Positions 16,802 to 25,551 of a stretch of DNA of 64,000 nt are shown here, piece after piece. The position numbers were made by a program, and so were the translations under genes. A model generated the notes under the pieces. It ran no database searches. It was given only the letters and a program-made list of their open reading frames with translations, and had not been told where the DNA came from. Numbering within the stretch: the first letter of the stretch is position 1; the number at the start of each line of letters is the position of its first letter. Source of the DNA: Bacillus sp. SA1-12 (lineage in GTDB: Bacteria > Bacillota > Bacilli > Bacillales > Bacillaceae); contig NZ_LATZ01000004.1 of NCBI RefSeq assembly GCF_000981385.1, forward strand, positions 62,001 to 126,000, written 5' to 3'.

Positions 16802-18046
16802 TTATAAGCCGCTTTCCTCTTTTAGATTCATATGCTTTTTCTCTGTTTCAGAGACATATAAGGCACATGCTGCATCACCTGTAATATTAATGGCTGTACG
16901 TGCCATATCTAATAAACGGTCAATCCCTAATATTAAACCGATTCCAGCGACAGGCAAGTTTACTGAGTTCAATACCATTGCTAGCATGATTAACCCTACT
17001 CCTGGCACCCCAGCAGTTCCGATGCTAGCCAATACAGCTGTTAGTACTACGGTAACAAGCTCTATTGGAGATAATGATACTCCGTAAACCTGTGCAATAA
17101 AAATCGTTGCCACACCTTGCATAATCGCTGTACCATCCATATTAATTGTTGCACCAAGCGGCTGAACAAAACTGCTGATCGATTCAGGTACGTTTAACTC
17201 CTTTTGCGCCGTTTCCATGGAAACAGGCAAGGTTGCATTACTGCTTGATGTACTAAAGGCAACACTCATTGCCGGTGCAAACTTTTTGAAAAACGTTATT
17301 GGATTGTATTTTGCCAAGAAAAACACTGCTGATCCATAAGTGACAATCGCATGAATTATGAGGGCTAAGACGACAACACTCATGTATAAGCCCATTGCTT
17401 TAATTGCCGGTAGACCTTGACTGCCGACAGCTGTTGCGATTAATCCAAACGTACCATATGGAGCAAACTTCATCACCAAGTTGACTAAAAACATCATCAA
17501 GTCATTACCCTGCTCAACAACATTTAGCAAGGTGCTTGATTTCTTTCCTAACATCGTTATCCCATAGCCAACAAAAATCGAAAACACGATAATTTGCAGC
17601 ATATTTCCTTCTGCAAATGCCTTGATTGGATTAGTAGGGACGATATTCAACAACGTATCAGCAGTTGATGGAGCCTCTTCCGCTTCAAATTTTGCTCCCT
17701 CTGTATCAAAGTTGCCGACATTTCCTGGTTGAATAATCATTGAAAGAGCTAATCCGATTATAATGGCAATTGCCGTTGTCACTAGAAAAAATGTAATGGT
17801 CTTAAATCCGATTCTTCCAAGCTTTTTCGGATCTCCAAGCCCTGCAACCCCAAGTGTGATGGAGAAAAACACAATTGGAACCACAAGCATATTGATTAAA
17901 TTCAAAAAGATTTTTCCTAATGGTGTAAATAAAAAGGTATTAAGTGTGTTGAATAAGTCAGGAGAAAAAATATTTAAGAGTAATCCAACAACTGCCCCTG
18001 CGATCAAGCCGATAATAATCTTCGTTGCTAACTTCAATTTGACCAC
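16802..18046 (-). CDS. Dicarboxylate/glutamate:cation symporter (GltT/GltP family)
   Basis: 414-residue member of the DAACS family importing glutamate, aspartate or C4-dicarboxylates with protons or sodium. Eight transmembrane helices and two re-entrant loops are indicated by AFSTSSSNATLPVSMETAQ (the serine-rich hairpin 1) and LGATINMDGTAIMQG (NMDGT motif of helix 7, ion site), with VLASIGTAGVPG (hairpin 2) and MARTAINITGDAACA (helix 8, substrate site). Length is right for the family. It is monocistronic, with its own terminator. Substrate cannot be decided between glutamate and dicarboxylates. Confidence 0.92.
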   Translation of the reverse strand: MVKLKLATKIIIGLIAGAVVGLLLNIFSPDLFNTLNTFLFTPLGKIFLNLINMLVVPIVFFSITLGVAGLGDPKKLGRIGFKTITFFLVTTAIAIIIGLALSMIIQPGNVGNFDTEGAKFEAEEAPSTADTLLNIVPTNPIKAFAEGNMLQIIVFSIFVGYGITMLGKKSSTLLNVVEQGNDLMMFLVNLVMKFAPYGTFGLIATAVGSQGLPAIKAMGLYMSVVVLALIIHAIVTYGSAVFFLAKYNPITFFKKFAPAMSVAFSTSSSNATLPVSMETAQKELNVPESISSFVQPLGATINMDGTAIMQGVATIFIAQVYGVSLSPIELVTVVLTAVLASIGTAGVPGVGLIMLAMVLNSVNLPVAGIGLILGIDRLLDMARTAINITGDAACALYVSETEKKHMNLKEESGL

Positions 18047-18156
18047 CCCTGTTTCTTACATTTACCCAAGTCTACGGGCAGTAACTCCACATGCATGGAA
18101 GTCACACTTTATGATCTATTCCCTTTCTTTTCTAAAAGAAAACCATTTCTACCTTT

Positions 18157-19953
18157 TTAATTAGTTAACTCTATAAATTCTTCTACATCACTTACAGCCA
18201 TTTGAACAGCTTTCTCCCAAAATTCTCGTTTGGTTAAGTCTACTGACAAATGCTTTGAAGCCAGCTCTTCAACAGTCATAGAACCAGTATCCTTTAACAG
18301 AGCGATATATTGCTTTTCAAAGGCTTCCCCTTCCTCAAGCGCTTTTGCATAAAGGCCAAGTGAAAATAAATAACCAAATGTATACGGGAAATTATAAAAT
18401 GGCACATCGGTTATATAGAAGTGCAGCTTTGACGCCCAAAAATGCGGGTGGTACTCTTCCAACGCGTCACAGTAAGCCTCTTTTTGAGCTTCCACCATCA
18501 TTTCTGATAATCTTTTACTTGAAACATAGCCTGCCTTTCTTTCTTCATAAAACCTAGTTTCGAATAAAAAGCGGGCATGGATATTCATAAGCAATGCAAC
18601 ACTTCGTTGTAATTTATCCTCCAGCAAAGCAAGTCTTTCTGCTTTGGTTTTTGCTTGTTTTACCGCAGCATCGGCAACAATCATTTCGGCAAATGTTGAG
18701 GCAGTCTCTGCTACATTCATGGCATAATCACAGTTAAGCGGATGTACACTGTTCATCGCAAAGGAATGGAACGCATGACCTAATTCATGGGCAAGTGTTG
18801 AAACATTTCCTGGTGAGCCAGAGAACGTCATAAAAATCCGTGATTCATTGCTATCAGGGAAGCCTGTGCAAAATCCCCCTGGTGCTTTTCCTGGACGGTC
18901 TTCAGCTTCAATCCACTCCTGTTCAAATGCCTTTTTAGTAAACTCCGTTAAATTTGGCCCGAATTTGCTAAACTGCTCTAAAATAAATTGAGATCCCTCT
19001 TGATAGGTCACCTCTGAATGATCAGTTTCCACAATTGGGGCCTCCACATCATACCAGCTAAGATTATTTATACCCAATCGTTCTGCTTTCCGCTTTATAT
19101 AGTTGACTAGGGGCTGTTTATGTTCTGAAATAACCTGCCACATCGTATCAAGCGTTTCTTTTTTCATTCGATTTATTGCAAGCGGTTCTTTTAAAGGATC
19201 TGTCCAGCCTCTCTCATGATAAACAGTTAAGCGGAAGCCAGCTATTCGATTTAATGTCTCAGCAAACAAATCTGCCTGTGTCTCCCAGGCTTTTTCCCAA
19301 TTAGTAAAGAGGGATTTACGAACTGAACGATCTTTTTCTGAAAATTTATTTGCGGCTTGGCCAACCGATAATAACTTGACCTCATCGTTTTCTTCAAATG
19401 GAATGTTAATCTTTGCGACCAAAAGATCATATAGGTGTTCCCAGCCAAAATAGCCGTCAACTGACAAGCCTTGAACCAATTGTTCTTTATCAACTGAAAG
19501 CCTTTCCTTCGTATGATTGCGCATTTCATTCAATACAAATGAAAGTCCATGTAATCGCTTGTCTGTTAGTAATTCGTCCCATACAGCTTGGTCCATATTA
19601 CCAAGCAGTTGTTCGAAGGTAAGCGCTGTCTTCTTGAAGGTTGAACCAATGGCTGTTACCTTCGACCGGAGGAGATTTGCCTGTGCATCTGAAGTATTTT
19701 GCGCCTGCAAGCAGCTAACAAATGATCCAGCCTGTTCTAATTTAATTTTTATGTACGTGATTTTATCCAACGTGTCTAATAAATGCTTTATGTCAGATAC
19801 AGCAAACTCTGCCGGCCAATTCTTCGTCATTTTCTCAAACTCTTCAGCAAGTTGTTCTATCTCAGCGATATAACTGGTAAATTCGGATGAATGACTGCCC
19901 CCTTTGAAGATCGTTTCGAGATTCCAACTGTTCTTGTACATTGGTGTTTGCAC
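18157..19953 (-). CDS. M3-family oligoendopeptidase (PepF-like)
   Basis: 598-residue cytoplasmic zinc peptidase of the oligoendopeptidase F group, degrading short peptides. The zinc-binding HExxH motif is AHELGHAFHSF at about residue 389, with the third ligand glutamate in NVAETASTFAEM downstream. The start is taken as the GTG at 19953, which gives MQTPMYKNSWNLE and has AAAGGAGG 8 nt upstream; the long frame upstream to 20067 has a different composition and no ribosome-binding site. It stands alone between the symporter and tatA. Bacillus subtilis has a related gene (yusX) next to yusV. Confidence 0.92.
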   Translation of the reverse strand: MQTPMYKNSWNLETIFKGGSHSSEFTSYIAEIEQLAEEFEKMTKNWPAEFAVSDIKHLLDTLDKITYIKIKLEQAGSFVSCLQAQNTSDAQANLLRSKVTAIGSTFKKTALTFEQLLGNMDQAVWDELLTDKRLHGLSFVLNEMRNHTKERLSVDKEQLVQGLSVDGYFGWEHLYDLLVAKINIPFEENDEVKLLSVGQAANKFSEKDRSVRKSLFTNWEKAWETQADLFAETLNRIAGFRLTVYHERGWTDPLKEPLAINRMKKETLDTMWQVISEHKQPLVNYIKRKAERLGINNLSWYDVEAPIVETDHSEVTYQEGSQFILEQFSKFGPNLTEFTKKAFEQEWIEAEDRPGKAPGGFCTGFPDSNESRIFMTFSGSPGNVSTLAHELGHAFHSFAMNSVHPLNCDYAMNVAETASTFAEMIVADAAVKQAKTKAERLALLEDKLQRSVALLMNIHARFLFETRFYEERKAGYVSSKRLSEMMVEAQKEAYCDALEEYHPHFWASKLHFYITDVPFYNFPYTFGYLFSLGLYAKALEEGEAFEKQYIALLKDTGSMTVEELASKHLSVDLTKREFWEKAVQMAVSDVEEFIELTN

Positions 19954-19979
19954 GATACATGCCTCCTTTAGAAAAATGG

Positions 19980-20110
19980 AATTTTTTCGCTGAAAAGGAT
20001 AAAGTCTTAAGGCACTCAAGCCTAAAGAAAGTGCAAGGCAAGGGATAAAGACCTCGAGCAGCCCCATTTCCAGAAATTTATGCTCAAGGAACTAGCGCTT
20101 TCTTTATTAC
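19980..20110. repeat. Diverged copy of the dispersed intergenic repeat
   Basis: Contains AAAGTGCAAGGCAAGG, CCTCGAGCAGCCCC and GGAACTAGCGCTTTC, which resemble parts of the hairpin element at 11540-11706 (CCTCGAGG, GGGGCTGCTC, AGGCGCTTCC) in altered order. No coding function is apparent. Confidence 0.4.
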
Positions 20111-20154
20111 TTATAAAAATACGTTCAATTCAAATGTTTTATAACAAATTTAAC

Positions 20155-20187
20155 AAGAAAAAGAGACATTGGCTGATGCCATGTCCC
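20155..20187 (-). terminator. Terminator after tatA
   Basis: Imperfect stem GAGACATTGGC / GCCATGTCCC followed on the minus strand by TCTTTTTCTT; 26 nt after the tatA stop. Confidence 0.6.
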
Positions 20188-20212
20188 ATAAATTATCAAA
20201 ATCGATCGATCA

Positions 20213-20383
20213 TTACTTTTTTACAGAAGTATCGTCCTCATCATCCATCAGACCTTTGGTGGCCCGTTTAAATTCTCTTAAGGTTTTTCCAGCAGCCTTT
20301 CCTAACTCAGGCAGCTTCTTTGGACCGAATAATAGTAAAGCGACAAATACAATAAGCATAATTTCGCCGAAGCCTAAGTTCAT
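20213..20383 (-). CDS. tatA: Twin-arginine translocase subunit TatA
   Basis: 56-residue protein beginning [20 protein letters not shown]: a single N-terminal membrane helix, then the conserved hinge [20 protein letters not shown] forming the amphipathic helix, and a short charged tail ([11 protein letters not shown]). TatA oligomerises to make the passage for folded proteins that carry a twin-arginine signal. The ribosome-binding site is weak (GAAAGAAGTG). No tatC lies nearby, so its partner is elsewhere, as for the separate tatA genes of Bacillus. The family match is clear despite its small size. Confidence 0.93.
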   Translation of the reverse strand: MNLGFGEIMLIVFVALLLFGPKKLPELGKAAGKTLREFKRATKGLMDDEDDTSVKK

Positions 20384-20465
20384 TCTTGAACACTTCTTTC
20401 ATAAAAGAATAGAATCTTACTAAATTATAGCTGAATAAGCTGCATTATGCAAAAAGATTATCCTC

Positions 20466-21650
20466 TTACAACCTTCTAACCTGTAATAAAAACATACTCG
20501 AAATGAATAAAGTAATCAAAAGCGCAACGGGAACTAGAAAAGATAGATGGTCTTCATGATTCAGCTCTTCTTCCGGCAGAGGAGAAGCTACTACTTTACT
20601 ATCCACTTGTTCATTTTTTTCTGTTGTATCCACTAATGTCAGCTTTTGCTCTTGAATGGTTCTCCCATCCTCTCCCTTTATGACTAACATTCCTGAGGAA
20701 AGAATCTCATCCTCTGTTAGCTCACCGATTTTTTTGGTAAAGGAGATGTCCTCATTTGTCACATAGTGGTTCTCTAACTCATCTTCAAACTGACTATTTT
20801 CTGCGATTTTTTCTGTTTCAAAATGATGGAACCCGTAATCCATTAATGCTTCCGTATCTTCATACGATTGTTCGTCAGACTTTGTGTTTAACGTGACTAC
20901 AATCAAGCTTAAATTTTTGCGTTCAGCCGTCGTCACAAGTGTGAACCCCGCTTCAGTGACGAACCCATTCTTCCCGCCGGTTATTCCTTCATACGATTGA
21001 TCACGCACCATCATATGGTGATTAATGAGGGTTGTATCCCATGTTTCACCATCCCACGGAAGCTCTGCTGTATTAAAAATCTCACGAAAAGTATCATTTT
21101 TCATTGCATATTGAGTAATCTTAGCCATATCCTCAGCTGTTGTCACATGCTCAGGATCATAAAGCCCATGCGGATTCGTAAAATGTGTATTCTCAACCCC
21201 AATTTCTTCCTGGAGATACTGGTTAAAATCGATAATAAATTCATCTACAGACCCGCCTAAATGCTCAGCAATTGCGACACCCGCATCATTTCCAGAATTG
21301 ATCACAAGCCCTTGTATCAGTCTGATTAAAGGGACTTGTTCACCTTCCTCTAAGTATACGCGGGTTCCATCGACATTCCTGGCCTCTTCACTTACAGTAA
21401 CAAGATCATCGAGGTTTCCCTTTTCTATAGCATAAATAGCTGTTGCAATTTTTGTAATGCTGGCTGGCGGAAGTTTATCTTGGCTGTTTTTTTCATATAA
21501 AACTTGACCTGAGTTTGCTTCTATCAATATCGCGGATTGACTATTTAACTGGATATTATTGGTTTCTACTGTTTCAGCAGTTATTATTGAAGGAAAGATG
21601 AATAAGCACAGGGGCAAAATAAGGATATATTGAAATAGGTTTATATTCAT
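20466..21650 (-). CDS. D-alanyl-D-alanine carboxypeptidase (DacF/PBP5-type)
   Basis: 394-residue membrane-anchored penicillin-binding protein that trims the terminal D-alanine of peptidoglycan stem peptides. It has an N-terminal signal peptide (to about residue 25), the catalytic SxxK as S64-ITK in PPASITKIATA, SGN at 119-121 (VINSGNDAG), and a third box in TGGKNGFVTEAG. The third box is KNG rather than the usual KTG. A C-terminal hydrophobic helix (LSFLVPVALLITLFISSMFLL) followed by RRL replaces the amphipathic anchor. It is alone on its transcript, next to tatA. Confidence 0.9.
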   Translation of the reverse strand: MNINLFQYILILPLCLFIFPSIITAETVETNNIQLNSQSAILIEANSGQVLYEKNSQDKLPPASITKIATAIYAIEKGNLDDLVTVSEEARNVDGTRVYLEEGEQVPLIRLIQGLVINSGNDAGVAIAEHLGGSVDEFIIDFNQYLQEEIGVENTHFTNPHGLYDPEHVTTAEDMAKITQYAMKNDTFREIFNTAELPWDGETWDTTLINHHMMVRDQSYEGITGGKNGFVTEAGFTLVTTAERKNLSLIVVTLNTKSDEQSYEDTEALMDYGFHHFETEKIAENSQFEDELENHYVTNEDISFTKKIGELTEDEILSSGMLVIKGEDGRTIQEQKLTLVDTTEKNEQVDSKVVASPLPEEELNHEDHLSFLVPVALLITLFISSMFLLQVRRL

Positions 21651-21802
21651 GTTGCATACTCCTCAGTATTTTTTACATGGAACGGCAATTATCTCAAACA
21701 CCACTTTCAATAGAATAACAAGGTTGGAATAAAAAAAGCAATATCATGGATAAATAATGATAGGTAAAAGTACCCAGTCTTATCTTTTTGCCATTTTTTA
21801 CA

Positions 21803-21831
21803 TTGACACTTTTTTATTGGACATTTATACT
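21803..21831 (+). promoter_or_regulatory. Sigma-A promoter of the TetR-SMR operon
   Basis: TTGACA (21803-21808), 17-bp spacer, TATACT (21826-21831): a near-consensus promoter. Confidence 0.85.
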
Positions 21832-21837
21832 AAGAAA

Positions 21838-21851
21838 CTGACGAACGTCAG
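21838..21851. promoter_or_regulatory. Candidate TetR-type operator
   Basis: Inverted repeat CTGACG-AA-CGTCAG just downstream of the -10 box and touching the ribosome-binding site of the TetR gene. The position suits autorepression of the efflux operon. Confidence 0.65.
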
Positions 21852-21865
21852 GAAGGGTGAGAGGC

Positions 21866-22459
21866 ATGTCAGCAAGCAAAATTAAGATGGCAGCATTAAT
21901 TCACTTTGCTAACAGCGGTTATGAGGGAACTTCCTTATCCGCGATCGCAAGCGAGGTTGGAATAAAAAAACAATCAATTTACACCCATTTTGCCAATAAG
22001 GATGAATTATTCCTAACGGTCATGAATGAGGTGCTGATTCAGGAAAAAGAATACATTAAAAGCTTCTTTATAAAAAATAAGCAACTCCCCTTGGAGAAAA
22101 GACTTTTCCAATTTCTTCAAGAGTATAGTAATCGATATGAAAAGCAGGCTGACACAAAATTTTTACTTAGGATGGGCTTTTTACCGCCAAATCACCTTTA
22201 TGATCAAGTAATGGATAGTATTTATCATTATTATGATGAATTGGAGGACATTCTAGTCGAGCTCTTTAAGGAAAATAAACAAAGCTTAAATGAGGCAGTG
22301 AGCATAAATGATGCCCTAATCGCCTTTATTGGCCTAAGTGATGCCGTTTTAGTTGAGCTTTTGTACAGCGGAAATGAACGGTTTCAACGGAGATTAAATG
22401 CTGGTTGGAAGGTTTATTGGCAAGGAATTGCTTCTAAAGGGGGATCTGAATATGAATAA
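21866..22459 (+). CDS. TetR/AcrR-family repressor of the SMR efflux pair (YvdT-like)
   Basis: 197-residue TetR-family regulator. The N-terminal helix-turn-helix is clear: [20 protein letters not shown] followed by [16 protein letters not shown]. The C-terminal ligand-binding domain is divergent. The ATG at 21866 is used, with GGAAGG 9 nt upstream; a GTG at 21857 overlaps that site. It is the first gene of a three-gene operon and overlaps the first SMR gene by 8 bases. A strong promoter and palindrome precede it, so it probably represses its own operon until an effector binds. The arrangement matches yvdT-yvdS-yvdR of Bacillus subtilis. Confidence 0.9.
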   Translation: MSASKIKMAALIHFANSGYEGTSLSAIASEVGIKKQSIYTHFANKDELFLTVMNEVLIQEKEYIKSFFIKNKQLPLEKRLFQFLQEYSNRYEKQADTKFLLRMGFLPPNHLYDQVMDSIYHYYDELEDILVELFKENKQSLNEAVSINDALIAFIGLSDAVLVELLYSGNERFQRRLNAGWKVYWQGIASKGGSEYE

Positions 22460-22793
22460 AAAGTGGCTGCTCGTTTATATAGCGGGATTTTTTGAGGTTA
22501 GCTGGGTAGCTGGATTAAAGCACGCTCAAGATCCTCTCGCATGGATTGGTACATTTATCGCTATTATCGTTAGCTTTTATTTGCTCATAAAAGCAACAAA
22601 TTCATTACCGGTCAGCACCGTTTATGCCGTCTTTACCGGTTTAGGTGCAGCTGGGACAGTACTTGCGGAAATTGTCTTTTTTAATTATCCCTTTAACTGG
22701 GTGAAAATCGCATTATGTACCGTTCTTATTTCCGGCGTGATCGGCTTGAAAGTAGTAACTAGTGAGCGCGAGGTTCAAGAAAAGGAGGCATAA
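22452..22793 (+). CDS. SMR-family efflux subunit 1 (YvdS/YkkC-like)
   Basis: 113-residue four-helix small multidrug resistance protein. The essential membrane glutamate is in [15 protein letters not shown] (helix 1), and helix 3-4 segments [20 protein letters not shown] and [19 protein letters not shown] are characteristic. The charged tail ([10 protein letters not shown]) is longer than in its partner, as in asymmetric paired SMR systems, where two unlike subunits form an antiparallel dimer. The start overlaps the tetR stop. Substrate unknown; candidates are quaternary ammonium compounds or guanidinium-type cations. I see no guanidine riboswitch upstream. Confidence 0.9.
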   Translation: MNKKWLLVYIAGFFEVSWVAGLKHAQDPLAWIGTFIAIIVSFYLLIKATNSLPVSTVYAVFTGLGAAGTVLAEIVFFNYPFNWVKIALCTVLISGVIGLKVVTSEREVQEKEA

Positions 22794-22797
22794 AATC

Positions 22798-23115
22798 ATG
22801 GATTGGATTTTTCTTATTTTAGCAGGCTTTTGCGAGATTGCAGGCGTTGCTGCGATTTCCAAGTTTAATAGAAAAAAAACATTCATCAATATCGTATATA
22901 TGGTCGCTGGATTTGCATTGAGCTTCCTTTTGCTTTCAACTGCTATGAAGACCATTTCAATGGGAACATCCTATGCAGTTTGGACAGGAATAGGGACCGT
23001 CGGAAGTGCATTAATGGGCATCCTTTTCTTTGGTGAATCAGCAGGTTGGAAACGATTATTATTTATTGCAATGATTATTTCTGCTACAATCGGTCTTAAA
23101 TTTATTCCCTATTAA
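22798..23115 (+). CDS. SMR-family efflux subunit 2 (YvdR/YkkD-like)
   Basis: 105-residue four-helix SMR protein starting MDWIFLILAGFCEIAGVAA, with the conserved helix-1 glutamate. MGTSYAVWTGIGTVGSALMG is the typical third-helix signature. It ends without a charged tail (IGLKFIPY), complementing the longer-tailed partner encoded 4 nt upstream. AAAGGAGG precedes the start. The pair most likely works as a heterodimeric proton-coupled exporter controlled by the TetR protein. Confidence 0.9.
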   Translation: MDWIFLILAGFCEIAGVAAISKFNRKKTFINIVYMVAGFALSFLLLSTAMKTISMGTSYAVWTGIGTVGSALMGILFFGESAGWKRLLFIAMIISATIGLKFIPY

Positions 23116-23140
23116 AGGAATTTTTCCAGTGTGAAAACTG

Positions 23141-24019
23141 TTGAAATACTCTAGTTTAGTTCTTCTTGGAGCATGCAGCTACGGTATTCTATCCGTTATC
23201 GTTAAGCTTGCTTATTAAGAAGGGTATACGGTTTCTAAAGTAATTGGCAGTCAATATTTATTTGTCTTTATCTTTTTATTCATCCCATATCTATTCTTAA
23301 AAAGCTTTTTCTTTAAAAGATATCTGCTTTTTATTACTTGCCGGGATAACCCCCAGTCTCACGGGGCTGCTTTATGGAAAATCTCTAGAAACCGTGCCGG
23401 CATCCATCGCGGTAATGCTATTATTTCAATTTATCTGGATCGGCATTGTGATCGATGCAATAACTAATAGAAAAACACCTGGCAAAGAAAAGCTTCTGGC
23501 TATTACCCTCTTATTTATCGGAACGTTTCTAGCAGGCGGAGGGTTAAATAATCTCTTAGATTTGCAAGCATCAGGGATTATATACGGGCTGCTCTCAGTA
23601 GTTTCATTTACGTTCTTTATTTTTTTGAGCGGAAGAATTGCTGTTCATTTACCTGCTTTAACAAGAAGCTTTTTTATGTCCTTAGGAGCATTCTATTTTT
23701 AATTGCTGTTGTTTCACCGGAATTTATCCTAAATGGATCTTTAGGTAGTGGATTATGGGTATTTGGTAGTCTTCTGGGTTTCTTTGGGGTCCTTTTACCT
23801 GTTTTACTTTTTTTCTATCGGAACCCTAAAATCGGTCCAGGTATTGCAACAATATTAGGAGCTGCTGAGCTGCCAACAGCCGTAATCGCCTCATCCACTA
23901 TTCTTCATGAAAAGGTGTCAGCCAGTCAATTGGCATGCGTGTTAATGATTTTAATTGGCGTTGCTACTCCGCACCTTGCACAATGGAATGGCAAAAGAGT
24001 CCCTTTAAGCTCCGAATAA
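23141..24019 (+). pseudogene. Decayed EamA (DMT) family transporter
   Basis: Joining reading frames gives an almost full-length ten-helix drug/metabolite transporter: LKYSSLVLLGACSYGILSV at the start, LAGITPSLTGLLYGKSLETV in the middle and LGAAELPTAVIASSTILHEK near the end. At least three lesions break it: an in-frame TAA at 23216-23218, a frameshift near 23335, and a one-base loss in a T-run near 23697 that creates a stop after SLGAFYF. The largest intact piece is 23394-23702. One lesion could be a sequencing error, but three argue for genuine decay. It follows the SMR pair on the same strand. Confidence 0.85.
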
Positions 24020-24029
24020 AAGGGACTCT
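23996..24029 (-). terminator. Terminator of the DUF2935 gene
   Basis: Stem AGAGTCCCTTT / AAAGGGACTCT followed on the minus strand by TTTT. It overlaps the end of the decayed transporter. Confidence 0.75.
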
Positions 24030-24034
24030 CACTA

Positions 24035-24832
24035 TTATGCTTCTAATCTCGGCTTCGTTGGATCACAATCAGGCTTCTTCGTACTCGTTGCCTCTGCTAC
24101 CTTCATTAAGTAGTAGCATTCCTCTCTCAACATATGATCGGCCATTAAAGGTGAAAAGGTGCTTAACATTTCATTAGATAATTCCATTTCTTCCACCTCA
24201 GCTAAAAAGCCTCTAAATAACTCGATTTCAAGCTTAACATCTCTATTCATTTTCCTCAGTGCAGGAAAGGAATCTATATTGGCTCTTAAATAACCTGACA
24301 ATTCAACGGCTTTTAGATAGAAATCCTCAAATTGCTTTGCAAAAAGCTCACTTTTAAGTTTCAGCTCTTTTTCCGTACGATCAAGCGTGTCTGATATTGC
24401 CCCTGCATGACCCGAGGCATCCAGCAGCCATAATAAATGATGATGGAGCTCATGAAAAACAGGCGGCTTTTCTTTCCTTTTTAAATACGTGAGAACAAGC
24501 AAATATTCCTCAAGCTCGTTCACCATATGATTAAGGAACGTTGGCGTTAAATAAATAGATATCTTTCCAACAAGATGCCTTTTAATTAAAGAGAGTTTAA
24601 ACCGTCGGAGTTCGCGTGCATACTCCTCCGCTTCCAATGTCAAAGATTGCAGATCCGTCAGTTCCCTTGCCTTTTTAAGCAGCGTATCAAAAATATGCTG
24701 AAACTGCCTCGCTTTTTTTATATCATCCTGTTCGCTGACAGCCAAAGAATTTAAAATAAACCTGGCATGATCCCCTAAAATCTGAAGCCAAAATTGATGT
24801 TCAAATACAGCTGCTTCTTCAAAAGTTTTCAT
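24035..24832 (-). CDS. DUF2935 domain protein
   Basis: 265-residue soluble, all-helical protein made of two similar halves, each starting with an E-H-x-F-W or E-L-H-H pattern (FEHQFWLQILGDHARFI near residue 10; FHELHHHLLWLLDASGHAG near 127). The family is thought to be a metal-binding, hemerythrin/ferritin-like four-helix protein found in spore formers and clostridia; its function is unknown. LMADHMLREECYYL near the C-terminus supplies further acidic and histidine residues suitable for metal binding. It is monocistronic. Confidence 0.85.
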   Translation of the reverse strand: MKTFEEAAVFEHQFWLQILGDHARFILNSLAVSEQDDIKKARQFQHIFDTLLKKARELTDLQSLTLEAEEYARELRRFKLSLIKRHLVGKISIYLTPTFLNHMVNELEEYLLVLTYLKRKEKPPVFHELHHHLLWLLDASGHAGAISDTLDRTEKELKLKSELFAKQFEDFYLKAVELSGYLRANIDSFPALRKMNRDVKLEIELFRGFLAEVEEMELSNEMLSTFSPLMADHMLREECYYLMKVAEATSTKKPDCDPTKPRLEA

Positions 24833-24933
24833 GTAACTCCTCCCAAACCATATTAATTAAAATGTATGAGGAGAAGGGATATTTTATTAATTATGTATAG
24901 GATCACTTTATTCTAGTAGTTAGAAAATAAAAA

Positions 24934-24963
24934 AAAAGGCACAACCAAAATTGTGCTTTTAAA
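24934..24963 (-). terminator. Terminator downstream of the acetyltransferase gene
   Basis: Stem AAAAGGCACAA / TTGTGCTTTT followed on the minus strand by a long T-run (24928-24936 region). Confidence 0.7.
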
Positions 24964-24989
24964 AGATAGGCTTTATACTGGTTTTATTG

Positions 24990-25072
24990 TCTAGGTCCAG
25001 CGCCTAGCATCGCAAGTTTAGCAAAATTAGAATGGAAGGCAAAAAAGCTGAGCAAGTCGTTTTCGCTTTTCG
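24990..25072. repeat. Fragment of the dispersed intergenic repeat
   Basis: GGTCCAGCGCCTAGCATCG resembles the AACTCCAGCGCCTAGCCCC arm of the element at 11540-11706; GAGCAAGTCGTTTTCGCTTTTCG at the other end is a degraded counterpart. Non-coding. Confidence 0.45.
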
Positions 25073-25073
25073 A

Positions 25074-25514
25074 TTAATGCTCAAGATTTCTCTCCCAATA
25101 CATCATTTCCTCATCTTCATCTGTTTTTAACATGGCCAGCTTTTCAAGGACCCGGATCGATGGTTTGTTATCACTTAAGCATTCTGCTGTAATTGTCACT
25201 ACCTCTTTTGTTTGGAAGGCCCAATGGATAAGTGCCTCCATGGCCTCTGTTGCATATCCGTTATTTTGGGCTTCGTTAAGAATCCCATAGCCGATTTCAA
25301 CTACACCATTATGCGGCTTTCCTTTGAAGCCAATATCTCCAATAAATTGATTCGTTTCCTTAAGAAATACAAGCCAAACGCCCCACCCTATTAAACTAGG
25401 ATCGCTTTCAATTTCATGTAAATAAAAGTTTATATGATCACTCACATCAACATCATCACTTAATAATTCTTCTTTACATGGTACAATAATTAATCTATTT
25501 GTCGTAATTTCCAT
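25074..25514 (-). CDS. GNAT-family N-acetyltransferase (RimJ/RimL type)
   Basis: 146-residue acetyltransferase. The N-terminal METTNRLIIVPC-like start, VWLVFLKETNQFIGDIGFKG, and the acetyl-CoA-binding A motif GYGILNEAQNNGYATEAMEAL (Q/R-x-x-G-x-A variant) followed by NKPSIRVLEKLAM are characteristic of the ribosomal-protein acetyltransferase-like branch. Substrate unknown. The start at 25514 is chosen because AGAGGAA lies 6 nt upstream; the longer frame overlaps the kinase gene and lacks a site. It follows the sensor kinase by 37 nt and may be co-transcribed. Confidence 0.85.
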   Translation of the reverse strand: MEITTNRLIIVPCKEELLSDDVDVSDHINFYLHEIESDPSLIGWGVWLVFLKETNQFIGDIGFKGKPHNGVVEIGYGILNEAQNNGYATEAMEALIHWAFQTKEVVTITAECLSDNKPSIRVLEKLAMLKTDEDEEMMYWERNLEH

Positions 25515-25551
25515 ATGAATTCCTCTTTCTATCCTCTTTTTAAGACACACG

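Noticed and set aside
21651-21865. Guanidine (ykkC-type) riboswitch in front of the SMR pair
   Set aside because: The leader between promoter and tetR is only about 25 nt and carries a palindromic operator instead.
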